Assembly: GCA_003602285.1 (NCBI GenBank)
Contig: QZVU01000001.1
Span: 806,001 to 870,000 of the forward strand
Reading direction: 5' to 3'
Length of the DNA stretch: 64,000 bases
Source of the DNA: Arthrobacter frigidicola
Lineage (GTDB): Bacteria > Actinomycetota > Actinomycetes > Actinomycetales > Micrococcaceae
Of this stretch, positions 50,798-61,198 are shown in pieces (position 1 is the first letter of the stretch; the number at the start of each line of letters is the position of its first letter). Both the position numbers and the translations under genes were made by a program. Below the pieces are notes generated by a model. It saw only the letters and a program-made list of their open reading frames with translations, was not told the DNA's origin and did no database searches.

Positions 50798-53476
50798 GTG
50801 AAGTCCCATGAGATCGCAAGCCGCTGGCTGAGCTACTTCGAGAAGAACGGGCACACCGTCGTGCCGTCGGCGTCGCTGGTCTCCAGCGATCCCTCGCTTC
50901 TTTTCACTGTGGCGGGAATGGTCCCCTTCATCCCGTACCTCACCGCCCGCGAGCAGGCCCCCTACAACCGGGCGACGAGCGTGCAGAAGTGCATCCGCAC
51001 CGGTGACATCGAGGAGGTCGGCAAGACCGCACGCCACGGCACGTTCTTCCAGATGGCCGGAAACTTCTCCTTCGGGGACTACTTCAAGCAGGATGCCATC
51101 CGGATGGCCTGGGAGCTGCTGACCTCCGGCGTCGACCAGGGCGGATACGGCCTGCCCCCGGAGAAGCTGTGGATCACCGTCTACCACGAGGACGACGAGG
51201 CCCTGGCCATCTGGCGGGACGAGGTCGGCATTCCCGTCGAGCGCATCCAGAAGATGGGCAAGAAGGACAACTACTGGTCCACCGGACAGCCCGGCCCCGC
51301 CGGCCCCTGCTCGGAGATCTTCTACGACCGCGGCCCGGCCTACGGCGTCGAGGGCGGACCCGAGGCCGACGATGATCGGTACGTCGAAATCTGGAACCTC
51401 GTGTTCATGCAGTACCAGCGCGGCGAGGGAACCGGCAAGGACGACTTCGAGATCCTCGGTGAACTGCCCAAGAAGAACATCGACACCGGTCTGGGCCTCG
51501 AGCGCCTGGCCATGGTGCTGCAGGACGTCGAAAACATGTACGAGACGGACCAGGTGCGCCCCGTGCTCGACAAGGCAGCGGAACTCAGCGGACGCGAGTA
51601 CACCAGCGCCGAAAGCCCCGACGACCCCCACCACACCGACGACGTTAGGATGCGCGTCGTCGCCGACCACATCCGCTCCTCGCTGATGCTCATCGCCGAC
51701 GGCGTCACCCCCTCGAACGAGGGACGCGGGTACGTGCTGCGCCGCCTCATCCGCCGCGCCGTGCGGGCGATGCGCCTCCTCGGGGTGGAAAAGCCGTGCC
51801 TGCCGGAACTGCTGCCCGCCTCCCGCGATGCGATGAAGGGCACCTACCCGGAGGTCGAGAAGGACTTCGAGCGGATCGCCCGGATCGCCTACGCCGAGGA
51901 GAAGGCGTTCCTGCGCACCATCGCCTCCGGCACCGCCCGGCTCGAAGAGGCGGTCAAGGAGTCGAAGGCCGCCAACCGGCCGCTGTCCGGATCGGACGCC
52001 TTCGCCCTTCACGACACCTACGGCTTCCCCATCGACCTGACCCTCGAAATGGCCGAGGAAGCCGGGCTGGCCGTCGACGCCGACGGCTTCCGGACGCTGA
52101 TGCTTGAACAGCGCCAGCGCGCCCAGGCCGACGCCCGCGGCAAGAAGGCAGGGCACGCCGACCTCTCCGTCTTCAACGAGATCCTCGCCACCGGCGAGAC
52201 GATCTTCACCGGCTACGACGAGCTGACCACCGAGGGCGTCGTCACCGGCCTGCTGCGCGGCGGACAGTCAATTCCCGTTGCCTCCACGGGCGAGGAGATC
52301 GAACTGGTCCTGGACCAGACGCCGTTCTACGCCGAATCCGGCGGACAGGCCGCCGACGTCGGGATGATCACCGGCAACGGCTTCGTGGTGGAGGTCCTGG
52401 ACGTGCAGCGCCCGGTGAAGGGCCTCCACGTGCACCGCGCCGTCGTCCGCGAAGGCGAGATCACGCAGGGCGCCCTGGTCACCTCCGCCGTCGACCGCCA
52501 GCGCCGCCATGCCGGGGAGCAGGCCCACTCCGGAACGCACATCGTCCACGCCGCGCTGCACCAGATCCTCGGCCCCGAGGCGACCCAGCGCGGGTCCTTC
52601 AACAAGGCCGGCTACCTGCGGTTCGACTTCGCCTGGGGTGAGGGCATCAGCTCCGCCGCCAAGAGCGAAATCGAGGAGGTGGCGAACCTCGCCATCCGCA
52701 GCAACCACGCCGTCGAGACCAAGATCATGCCGCTGGCGGAGGCCAAGGCCCTCGGCGCCATGGCGCTGTTCGGGGAGGCCTACGGCAACCGGGTGCGCGT
52801 CGTCGAGATCGACGGCGAGTGGTCCCGCGAACTGTGCGGCGGAACGCACGTCGAAACGACGTCCCTCATCGGGTCGCTGACCCTGCTGGGGGAGCAGTCG
52901 GTCGGTTCGGGAAACCGGCGCGTCGAGGCGCTCGTGGGCATGGACGCTTTCCGCCACCTCGCCGCCGAACGCGCCCTGGTGAGCGAACTGTCGGACATGC
53001 TCAAGGTGCCCTCCCAGCAGCTGCCCGAGCGGCTGTCGCTGACCCTGCAGAAGCTCAAGACCGCCGAAAAGGAACTTGAGCGGCTGCGCAACGAGCAGCT
53101 CGCCGCAGCCGCGGCCTCCCTCGTCGGCACGGCACAGGACGTCGACGGGGTGCGGCTTATTGCCCACGACGCCGGCGAGGTCGCAGGCGCCGACGCGCTG
53201 CGCACGCTGGCGCTCGACCTGCGCGGACGCCTCGGGTCCTCCGCGGCGGCCGTGGCCGTCGCCGGCGTCGCCAACGGGCGCCCGCTCATCCTCATTGCCA
53301 CGAACGAAGCGGCCCGGGCCGAAGGCGTCAAGGCCGGTGCGCTGGTGCGCACCGCCGCAGGCGTGCTCGGCGGCGGCGGAGGCGGCAAGGATGACGTCGC
53401 CCAGGGCGGCGGAGCGGACCCGGAGAAGGTTGCCGCGGCCCTCGAAGCGGTGCGCGCCGCCGTGGCCGCACGCTGA
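50798..53476 (+). CDS. alaS: alanyl-tRNA synthetase
   Basis: An 892-residue class II synthetase. The aminoacylation domain (1-460) begins with the class II motif 1 region and RHGTFFQMAGNFSFGDYFK. The editing domain holds the zinc ligands HSGTHIVHA (HxxxH) and CGGTHVETT. The C-Ala domain ends in a Gly-rich GGGGGGKDDVAQGGG segment typical of AlaRS. GTG start with GAAGGA 7 nt upstream. ruvX begins 1 bp after the stop. Confidence 0.98.
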   Translation: MKSHEIASRWLSYFEKNGHTVVPSASLVSSDPSLLFTVAGMVPFIPYLTAREQAPYNRATSVQKCIRTGDIEEVGKTARHGTFFQMAGNFSFGDYFKQDAIRMAWELLTSGVDQGGYGLPPEKLWITVYHEDDEALAIWRDEVGIPVERIQKMGKKDNYWSTGQPGPAGPCSEIFYDRGPAYGVEGGPEADDDRYVEIWNLVFMQYQRGEGTGKDDFEILGELPKKNIDTGLGLERLAMVLQDVENMYETDQVRPVLDKAAELSGREYTSAESPDDPHHTDDVRMRVVADHIRSSLMLIADGVTPSNEGRGYVLRRLIRRAVRAMRLLGVEKPCLPELLPASRDAMKGTYPEVEKDFERIARIAYAEEKAFLRTIASGTARLEEAVKESKAANRPLSGSDAFALHDTYGFPIDLTLEMAEEAGLAVDADGFRTLMLEQRQRAQADARGKKAGHADLSVFNEILATGETIFTGYDELTTEGVVTGLLRGGQSIPVASTGEEIELVLDQTPFYAESGGQAADVGMITGNGFVVEVLDVQRPVKGLHVHRAVVREGEITQGALVTSAVDRQRRHAGEQAHSGTHIVHAALHQILGPEATQRGSFNKAGYLRFDFAWGEGISSAAKSEIEEVANLAIRSNHAVETKIMPLAEAKALGAMALFGEAYGNRVRVVEIDGEWSRELCGGTHVETTSLIGSLTLLGEQSVGSGNRRVEALVGMDAFRHLAAERALVSELSDMLKVPSQQLPERLSLTLQKLKTAEKELERLRNEQLAAAAASLVGTAQDVDGVRLIAHDAGEVAGADALRTLALDLRGRLGSSAAAVAVAGVANGRPLILIATNEAARAEGVKAGALVRTAAGVLGGGGGGKDDVAQGGGADPEKVAAALEAVRAAVAAR

Positions 53477-53477
53477 G

Positions 53478-54068
53478 GTGCCGGTCGAGGTGACGGGCGG
53501 GTACCCTGCGGGGCCGAAGCTGGGGGTGGACGTCGGCCGCGTCCGCGTGGGCCTGGCCGGCAGCGACCGCGACGGCCTGCTGGCCACGCCGGTCCGCACG
53601 CTGTCCCGCGATGCCAAGAAGAACTCCGACATCCGGGTCCTCGTGCAGGAAGCGCGGGACCGCGGCGCGGTGGAGGTCTTCGTCGGCCTGCCGAAGAACC
53701 TCAGCGGCCGCGAATCCGAGTCGGCGGACATGGCGCGCGAGTACGCGCAGCTGCTCGCCGATGCGCTGAAAGCGGCCGGGCTGGAACTCATGGTGCGGCT
53801 GATCGATGAACGGCTCAGCACCGTTTCGGCGCACCGGTCGCTGCGGCAGGCTGGATTGAGCACCCGTGATCATCGTAAGGTAGTGGATCAGGTGGCAGCC
53901 GTGGAGATCCTCCAGCATGCCATCGACATGCAACGTTCGCTTGGACGGGACGTGGGGGAACAGGTCAGCGCACGTCTTCGGAGCAGTTCCGGGAACGCAT
54001 CGGTGGCCGCTATCGAGGAGCCGGTCATTTCGGAGAGCACTTTGAGTGGGAAGGACCAGGAACTGTGA
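53478..54068 (+). CDS. ruvX: Holliday junction resolvase-like protein (YqgF)
   Basis: A 196-residue RNase H-fold protein. The first active-site Asp is in LGVDVGRVRVGLAGSD, with VFVGLPKNLSGRES and DERLSTVSAHRSL later, as in YqgF/RuvX. E. coli YqgF is needed for 16S rRNA 5'-end processing, and the mycobacterial protein is reported to cut Holliday junctions, so its in vivo role is open. It has about 30 extra C-terminal residues. GTG 53478 is taken, 1 bp after alaS; a second GTG at 53490 is possible. Its stop overlaps the mltG GTG. Confidence 0.92.
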   Translation: MPVEVTGGYPAGPKLGVDVGRVRVGLAGSDRDGLLATPVRTLSRDAKKNSDIRVLVQEARDRGAVEVFVGLPKNLSGRESESADMAREYAQLLADALKAAGLELMVRLIDERLSTVSAHRSLRQAGLSTRDHRKVVDQVAAVEILQHAIDMQRSLGRDVGEQVSARLRSSSGNASVAAIEEPVISESTLSGKDQEL

Positions 54069-55303
54069 GTTCCCGTTACCCGCAGTCACCCGCGTCCCAG
54101 GAGCCGGAAGGCTGGCACGACCCGGACGCCCCCTACGCCCACGATGGAGCCGACCCTGTTCATCCCGAGCCCGTCGAGCAGTTCTTCGCGAGCCAGGACG
54201 TGAGCCGCCGCAGCCGCGTCCGGCGTCCGTCCAAGGCACGCCAGCGCCGCCGCCAGCGCCGCACGGTCATCCTCCTTGTCGTCCTGCTGGTCTTCGCCGG
54301 CGTGGTCTTCGGCGTCGCCATGATGCTGAGGGACCTCCTCGGCCTCAATGACGTCAAGGACTATCCCGGCCCCGGCACCGGCGAGGTGGTCTTCACCGTC
54401 GCCGAGGGCGCCGGGCCGCTGGCCATCGCCGATGCCCTCGAGTCCGAGGACATCGTCGCGGACTCCGGTGAGTTCATCTCCGCGCTCGAGGGGGTCCTCG
54501 ACGGGCGGGAAGTCCAGCCCGGCGAGTACGAGATGCGCTACCAGATGGCCTCCGACGACGCCGCGGCCATCCTGGTCGGCGAGGAGTCGGCGAAGGTGTC
54601 CTATGCCGCGGTGGCGCGGGACCTGCGCCAGGGTGAGGTGTTCACCATTCTCGCCGAATCCACCGGGATCCCGGTGGCCGAATTCCAGGCACTCGCCAAG
54701 GAACCGGCCCGCTTCGGCCTGCCCAAGCAGGCCCGCAGTCTCGAGGGCTACCTGCATCCGGGCGAATACCGCTTCAACGTCGACGCCACAGCACCGGAAA
54801 TCGTCCAGGAGATGGTCGACAACACCTTCGCCCAGCTCGAAGAGGATGGCATTCAGGATCCCGCCGAGCAGTACCGGATCCTGACCGTCGCGAGCATCAT
54901 CCAGGCCGAGGCCGGGGAGGCCGACTACGCCTCCGTCGCCGGTTCGATCATGAACCGGCTCAAGCCGGACAACACCGAGACCTCGGGGCTGATCCAGTCC
55001 GATGCAACGGTCACCTACGGTCTTGGGCGGAAGAGCTACGACATCACCCCGGAGGAGAAGGCCGACACCTCCAACCCGTACAACACCTACGCCAACCCGG
55101 GGCTGCCGGTCGGCCCAATCGGATCGCCCAGCGAGCAAGCCATCGACGCGGCCGTCTCGCCCGCCGACGTCCCGTTCTACTACTGGGTGACAGTGGACCT
55201 CGACTCCGGTGAGACCAAGTTCTCCGAGACGCTGGCCGAGCACGCCAAGTACGTCGCCGAGTACCAGGCGTGGTGCGCCGACAACCCCGGCCGGTGCGAA
55301 TAG
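54065..55303 (+). CDS. mltG: endolytic transglycosylase MltG
   Basis: A 412-residue cell-wall enzyme that cuts nascent glycan strands at the membrane. A long cytoplasmic N-terminus (1-66, Pro/Asp-rich then Arg-rich) precedes one membrane helix (67-88). The extracellular YceG domain carries the catalytic Glu282 (SIIQAEAGE) and the NPYNTYANPGLPVGPI motif. The GTG start overlaps the ruvX stop (GTGA). The alaS-ruvX-mltG-aroE order is conserved in Actinobacteria. Confidence 0.95.
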   Translation: MSSRYPQSPASQEPEGWHDPDAPYAHDGADPVHPEPVEQFFASQDVSRRSRVRRPSKARQRRRQRRTVILLVVLLVFAGVVFGVAMMLRDLLGLNDVKDYPGPGTGEVVFTVAEGAGPLAIADALESEDIVADSGEFISALEGVLDGREVQPGEYEMRYQMASDDAAAILVGEESAKVSYAAVARDLRQGEVFTILAESTGIPVAEFQALAKEPARFGLPKQARSLEGYLHPGEYRFNVDATAPEIVQEMVDNTFAQLEEDGIQDPAEQYRILTVASIIQAEAGEADYASVAGSIMNRLKPDNTETSGLIQSDATVTYGLGRKSYDITPEEKADTSNPYNTYANPGLPVGPIGSPSEQAIDAAVSPADVPFYYWVTVDLDSGETKFSETLAEHAKYVAEYQAWCADNPGRCE

Positions 55304-56199
55304 CCGCAGCCGGGGCGGGCGCCGGCCCGGCGGGCGGCGCCGGGCGGGCCGCCGTGATCGGACACCCGATCGCGCACTCGAAGTCGCCGCTGCTCCACGC
55401 CGCGGCGTACTCAGGGCTCGGCATGGACTGGTCCTACACCGCCCAGGACGTCGCGCCCGGGAACCTCGCCGCCTTCGTCCGTTCCCTGCGGGCCGACGAC
55501 CGGTGGCGGGGCCTGTCGGTCACCATGCCCCACAAGGCCGCGATGGCGTCCCTGACCGACGCCAATACGGCCCTCGTTGAGTCCCTCGGTGTCCTGAACA
55601 CGGTCACGTTCAGCGGCGGCCCCGGCCGGCGGGTCCTCACCGGGCACAACACCGATGTCGCCGGGATCACCGGAGCCCTCGCCCACGCCGGCGCGTCGAC
55701 TCCCCGGAACGGCGTGATCCTCGGCGGCGGCGGCACCGCGGCTGCGGCGGTCGCCGGACTGGCCGGGCTCGGCGCGGACCGGGTCAGGGTGTACGTCCGG
55801 CGGCCGGAACGGGCCGCCGGTCTCGTCGCCACCGGCGCGGCGCTCGGCCTGGCGGTGGAGGTGCTTCCCTGGGACGGCGCGCGGGCCGGGGTGCGCGGTG
55901 CCGACGTCGTCGTCTCAACCCTGCCGCCGGGGGCCGCGGATTCCCTGGCGGCTGCGATTCCGGCGGGCGGCCGGGACGCTGACGGCCCGGCCGGGGTCCT
56001 CCTGGACGTCGCCTACGATCCCTGGCCCAGCGTTCTGTCCGCTGCCTGGGCGCGTGCCGGGGGCGTCGTCGTGCACGGCCTGGAGATGCTCCTGTACCAG
56101 GCGATCGAGCAGGTCCACCTCTTTGCCCCGGAAGCCGGGCCGCTCCCGCCGGCCGTCATAAACCGGATGTGTGAAGCGATCGGGCTTCCCCTGCGCTGA
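55294..56199 (+). CDS. aroE: shikimate dehydrogenase
   Basis: A 301-residue NADP-dependent enzyme reducing 3-dehydroshikimate to shikimate. Substrate site: [13 protein letters not shown]. Catalytic Lys in VTMPHKAAM and Asp in HNTDVAGI. The NADP loop is [15 protein letters not shown] start at GTG 55294, overlapping mltG by 10 bp; no ribosome site is visible, so a later start (GTG 55353, VIGHPIAH) is possible. It is first of the aroE-aroC-aroK-aroB set. Confidence 0.93.
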   Translation: MRIAAAGAGAGPAGGAGRAAVIGHPIAHSKSPLLHAAAYSGLGMDWSYTAQDVAPGNLAAFVRSLRADDRWRGLSVTMPHKAAMASLTDANTALVESLGVLNTVTFSGGPGRRVLTGHNTDVAGITGALAHAGASTPRNGVILGGGGTAAAAVAGLAGLGADRVRVYVRRPERAAGLVATGAALGLAVEVLPWDGARAGVRGADVVVSTLPPGAADSLAAAIPAGGRDADGPAGVLLDVAYDPWPSVLSAAWARAGGVVVHGLEMLLYQAIEQVHLFAPEAGPLPPAVINRMCEAIGLPLR

Positions 56200-56231
56200 A
56201 GCACCCTCCGGGCCGTGGCAGTATTGGAGGC

Positions 56232-57430
56232 ATGTTGCGTTGGTTGACGGCCGGAGAATCCCACGGCCCCGCTGGAGTTGGAATCCTTGAAGGCATGCCC
56301 GCCGGAGTCGAGGTGACGAGCTCCGATATCCAGGCCGCCCTGGCCCGGCGCCGGCTCGGTTACGGCCGCGGGGCGCGGATGAAGTTCGAACAGGACGAGG
56401 TGCGCATCCTCGGCGGCATCCGCCACGGGCTCACCCAGGGCGGACCCATCGCCATCGAGGTCGGCAACACCGAATGGCCCAAGTGGGAGCGCGTCATGTC
56501 CCCGGATCCGGTGGACCCCGAGGAGCTGGCCAGCCTGGCCCGCAACGCCCCGCTCACCCGGCCGCGCCCCGGCCACGCAGACTTCACCGGCATGCAGAAG
56601 TACGGCTTCGACGAGGCCCGCCCCGTGCTCGAACGCGCCAGCGCCCGCGAAACGGCCACCCGCGTGGCACTCGGCACGGTGGCCGCGCGGTTCCTCGCGG
56701 CACTCGGCGTGCAGCTGGTCAGCCACACCGTCTCCATCGCTTCGGTGTCCGTGCCCGCCGGCACCCCGGTTCCCGGCCCCGGCGACGTCCTCGCCCTCGA
56801 CCAGGACCCCCTGCGGTGCTTCGACCGTGCCACCTCCGACGCCATGGTCGCCGAGGTGGACGCCGCCCACAAGGACGGCGAGACCCTCGGCGGTGTCGTC
56901 GAGGTCATCGCCTACGGGCTGCCGCCGGGACTGGGCAGCTACGTCCACTGGGACCGGCGCCTGGACTCCCGCCTTGCCGCCGCACTCATGGGCATCCAGG
57001 CCATCAAGGGCGTCGAGGTCGGCGACGGCTTCCTCACTGCCTCACGCCGCGGCACCGCGGCCCACGACGAGATCCTCCGGAACGGCTCGGGACGCATCGT
57101 GCGCGACACCAACCGCGCCGGCGGCATCGAGGGCGGGATGAGCATCGGCGACACCCTGCGGGTACGCGCCGCCATGAAGCCGATCGCCACCGTGCCGCGT
57201 GCCCTGCGCACCATCGACGTCAGCACCGGCGAAGCCGCCACGGCCCACCACCAGCGCTCCGACGTGGTCGCCGTCCCGGCGGCCGGCGTGGTGGCCGAGG
57301 CCATGACGGCGCTGGTGCTCGCCGAGGCGGTCACCGAGAAGTTCGGCGGCGACTCCGTGGCCGAAACAGCGCGGAACCTCCGCAGCTACCTCGACGCCAT
57401 CCCGGAGTCCCTGGGCTCAGCCGCGCACTG

Positions 57431-57431
<1 letters not shown>
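56232..57431 (+). CDS. aroC: chorismate synthase
   Basis: A 399-residue FMN-dependent enzyme making chorismate from EPSP, the end of the shikimate pathway. The N-terminus [22 protein letters not shown] and the downstream [28 protein letters not shown] and [11 protein letters not shown] signatures are intact. ATG with GGAGG 3 nt upstream. Its stop overlaps the aroK ATG by 1 bp (TGATG). Confidence 0.98.
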
Positions 57432-59066
<1,635 letters not shown>

Positions 59067-59098
59067 GGACGCCCCTGCGCCGCTTTGGCCCCAGAGGG

Positions 59099-59104
59099 TA
59101 GACT
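59099..59104 (+). promoter_or_regulatory. candidate -10 element of efp-nusB
   Basis: TAGACT in the 120-bp gap after aroB, 82 nt before the efp GTG. It suggests that efp-nusB can be transcribed apart from the aro genes. Confidence 0.45.
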
Positions 59105-59186
59105 TGCCTCTGGACTTTACCGCGCTGCGCCGTGCCCTGCGCCCGGGCGCAAGGCATCCATTTCCCCGATCGACGAAAGTGAACCT

Positions 59187-59750
59187 GTGGCCACCACGAA
59201 TGACATCAAGAACGGCACCGTGCTGAAGCTTGAAGGCAACCTCTGGAACGTGCTCGAGTTCCAGCACGTCAAGCCGGGCAAGGGTGGTGCCTTCGTGCGC
59301 ACCAAGATGCGCAACATCCTCTCGGGCAAGGTGGTGGACAAGACGTTCAACGCCGGCCTGAAGATCGAAACGGCGACCGTCGACCGCCGCGACTACCAGT
59401 ATCTGTACAAGGACGGCGAAGACTTCGTCTTCATGGACACCACGGACTACGACCAGATCACCGTGCCGGGCAAGACCGTCGGCGACGCCGAGAACTTCAT
59501 GCTGGAGAGCCAGATGGTCACCATCGCCATGCACGAAGGATCCGCCCTGTACATCGAACTGCCGCCCTCGGTGGTCCTCGAGATCACCTACACGGAGCCC
59601 GGCCTGCAGGGAGACCGCTCGACCGGCGGCACGAAGCCTGCCACCGTTGAGACCGGCCACGAAATCCAGGTTCCGCTGTTCCTGACCACCGGAACCAAGG
59701 TCAAGGTCGACACCCGCACCGGCGATTACCTGGGACGCGTCAACGAGTGA
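59187..59750 (+). CDS. efp: translation elongation factor P
   Basis: A 187-residue tRNA-mimicking factor that rescues ribosomes stalled at proline runs. Three OB-like domains. The functional tip loop reads [12 protein letters not shown] with Lys32 at the apex. No epmA/epmB-type modification genes are in the window. The signature [14 protein letters not shown] at about 145 is present. I use GTG 59187 (MATTNDI), with GAAAG upstream; the longer frame from 59085 is not family-like. Its stop overlaps the nusB GTG. Confidence 0.97.
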   Translation: MATTNDIKNGTVLKLEGNLWNVLEFQHVKPGKGGAFVRTKMRNILSGKVVDKTFNAGLKIETATVDRRDYQYLYKDGEDFVFMDTTDYDQITVPGKTVGDAENFMLESQMVTIAMHEGSALYIELPPSVVLEITYTEPGLQGDRSTGGTKPATVETGHEIQVPLFLTTGTKVKVDTRTGDYLGRVNE

Positions 59751-60157
59751 GTGCACGCAGCAAGGCCCGCCGCAGGGCACTGGACGTCCTCTTCGAGGCC
59801 GAGCAGCGCTCGGTGACCCCGCTTGAAGTGATGAAGGCCCGCCGGGAGAAGACCGACATGGTCATCGCCGACTACACCGTCGACATCGTCGAGGGTGTCC
59901 TGGCCCACCGCGAGCAGATCGACGAGTACCTCAGCACCTACTCGCAGGGCTGGACGCTTGAGCGGATGCCCGCCGTTGACCGCATGATCCTGCGTATCGG
60001 CAGCTGGGAGCTGCTGTACAACGACGAGGTGCCCGACGGCGTCGCGGTCAGCGAGGCCGTGGAACTGGCGAAGATGCTCTCGACCGACGAGTCCCCGGTG
60101 TTCATCAACGGGCTGCTCGGCCGGCTCCAGCAGCTCAAGCCGACCCTGCTGGCATAG
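59747..60157 (+). CDS. nusB: transcription antitermination factor NusB
   Basis: A 136-residue all-helical protein that binds boxA RNA with S10 during rRNA transcription. It begins [20 protein letters not shown] and contains [15 protein letters not shown] and AVELAKML-containing helices typical of NusB. GTG start within the efp stop (GTGA). It is followed by a strong terminator. Confidence 0.97.
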   Translation: MSARSKARRRALDVLFEAEQRSVTPLEVMKARREKTDMVIADYTVDIVEGVLAHREQIDEYLSTYSQGWTLERMPAVDRMILRIGSWELLYNDEVPDGVAVSEAVELAKMLSTDESPVFINGLLGRLQQLKPTLLA

Positions 60158-60186
60158 GGCGAAAGCCACCACCAGCACACAGCTAA

Positions 60187-60230
60187 GAGCGCGGCCCGGC
60201 CGCCCTTCGGGGCGGCCGGGCCGCGCTTTC
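60187..60230 (+). terminator. efp-nusB terminator
   Basis: An 18-bp GC-rich stem (60188-60205 / 60210-60227) capped by a TTCG tetraloop, followed by TTTC. Among the most stable hairpins in the window. Confidence 0.92.
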
Positions 60231-60246
60231 GGTGGTTTTGGGCCGA

Positions 60247-60408
60247 TCAGCGGCCGAAGAACTCCTTCAGGGCGCCGGCGGTCTCCGCCGGCAGCTCCTC
60301 GGGGATGAAATGGCCCGACGGCAGCGCTTCCCCGGTGACCCGTCCTTCGCACTGGGCCTGCCAGCGGCCCAGCGGCCGGAACAGCCGGTTCACCACGGCG
60401 CACGAGTG
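60247..60408 (-). pseudogene. 3' remnant of an alpha/beta hydrolase (haloacetate-dehalogenase-like)
   Basis: Reading the minus strand back from a TGA at 60247 gives about 53 residues ending GHFIPEELPAETAGALKEFFGR. This is the typical C-terminus of an alpha/beta hydrolase, with the catalytic-His region (SGHFIPEE) and the preceding VVNRLFRPLGRW of the haloacetate/fluoroacetate dehalogenase group. A TAA just upstream (60409-60411) closes the frame, and no nucleophile region is found before the methyltransferase gene. So most of the gene is missing. Confidence 0.6.
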
Positions 60409-60438
60409 TTACGCCCGCCCGCAGGCCGGACGAACACT

Positions 60439-61107
60439 TCAGGTTCCCGGCGGTGTCTCCCCGCCGGGAGAGTACCGGCCCGTTCGAATCTGGATATGGC
60501 CGCCGCGCACCGAGGCACTCCGGAGGTCCGACAGCCCGCGCTCGGCGGCGGTCCACGGGTGGGCGGCAATATCGGAACCACCCAGCCGGCAGGCGAGCCG
60601 TGCCAGGGGAGCGGCTGCGGCGAACGGCCCGGTGGGCTCCTGCATATCCACGACCGCGACGGAGGCGCCCGGGGCGCTGAGCGCCAGCATGCGCTCCCAC
60701 GCGTCTTTCCACGAGGGCATGAGGGAGAGGGAGTAGGTGGCCAGGGCGGCGTCGGACAGGGCGCGTCCGCCATGGGCGACCGCGCAGGCGCCGACGGCTG
60801 CGGGCCGGAGGGTCGTCGCATCCGCCTGGACGAGAAGGACATTGGCCCACCCGGAACGCTCCGCCCGCCGGCGCGCGCGCCGGAGCATGCCCGCGCTGCG
60901 GTCGATGCCAAGGATTCTTCCGGCCGGCCCGATCCGCTCCTGGAGCAGGGCGAAGTTGAGCCCGGTGCCGCAGCCGACGTCGAGCACCTGAGCGCCGCTT
61001 TCCAGGTCCAGCAGATCCACTGCTTTTCTCCTGCCCGGCCCGTAGACGGGGAATTCGCCCGAGAGCAGGTCGTAGAACGGAGCAAGGACGCTGTACCTGT
61101 CGGTGAT
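60439..61107 (-). CDS. class I SAM-dependent methyltransferase, apparent AUC start
   Basis: A 222-residue methyltransferase. The SAM loop is VLDVGCGTGLNF (about 40-51), then ILGIDRSAGML, with a hydrophobic ATYSLSLMPSW strand after motif II. It resembles UbiE/arsenite-type methyltransferases; the substrate is unknown. Start: a strong GAGGAGG lies 5 nt before an ATC codon at 61107, where relatives begin MTDRYSVLAPFYD. The only in-frame ATG is at 61200, with no ribosome site and overlapping the divergent gene's start. So the start is either AUC or a mutated ATG. Complete at the C-terminus. Confidence 0.75.
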   Translation of the reverse strand: MTDRYSVLAPFYDLLSGEFPVYGPGRRKAVDLLDLESGAQVLDVGCGTGLNFALLQERIGPAGRILGIDRSAGMLRRARRRAERSGWANVLLVQADATTLRPAAVGACAVAHGGRALSDAALATYSLSLMPSWKDAWERMLALSAPGASVAVVDMQEPTGPFAAAAPLARLACRLGGSDIAAHPWTAAERGLSDLRSASVRGGHIQIRTGRYSPGGETPPGT

Positions 61108-61198
61108 GGGGTCCTCCTCGGGCCCGGCGGCCGGGGCGGCCGTGGGTACAGCATAGGCTGGACGGAAGTCCCCGGCCCGACGACGATGGAGGAAACCC

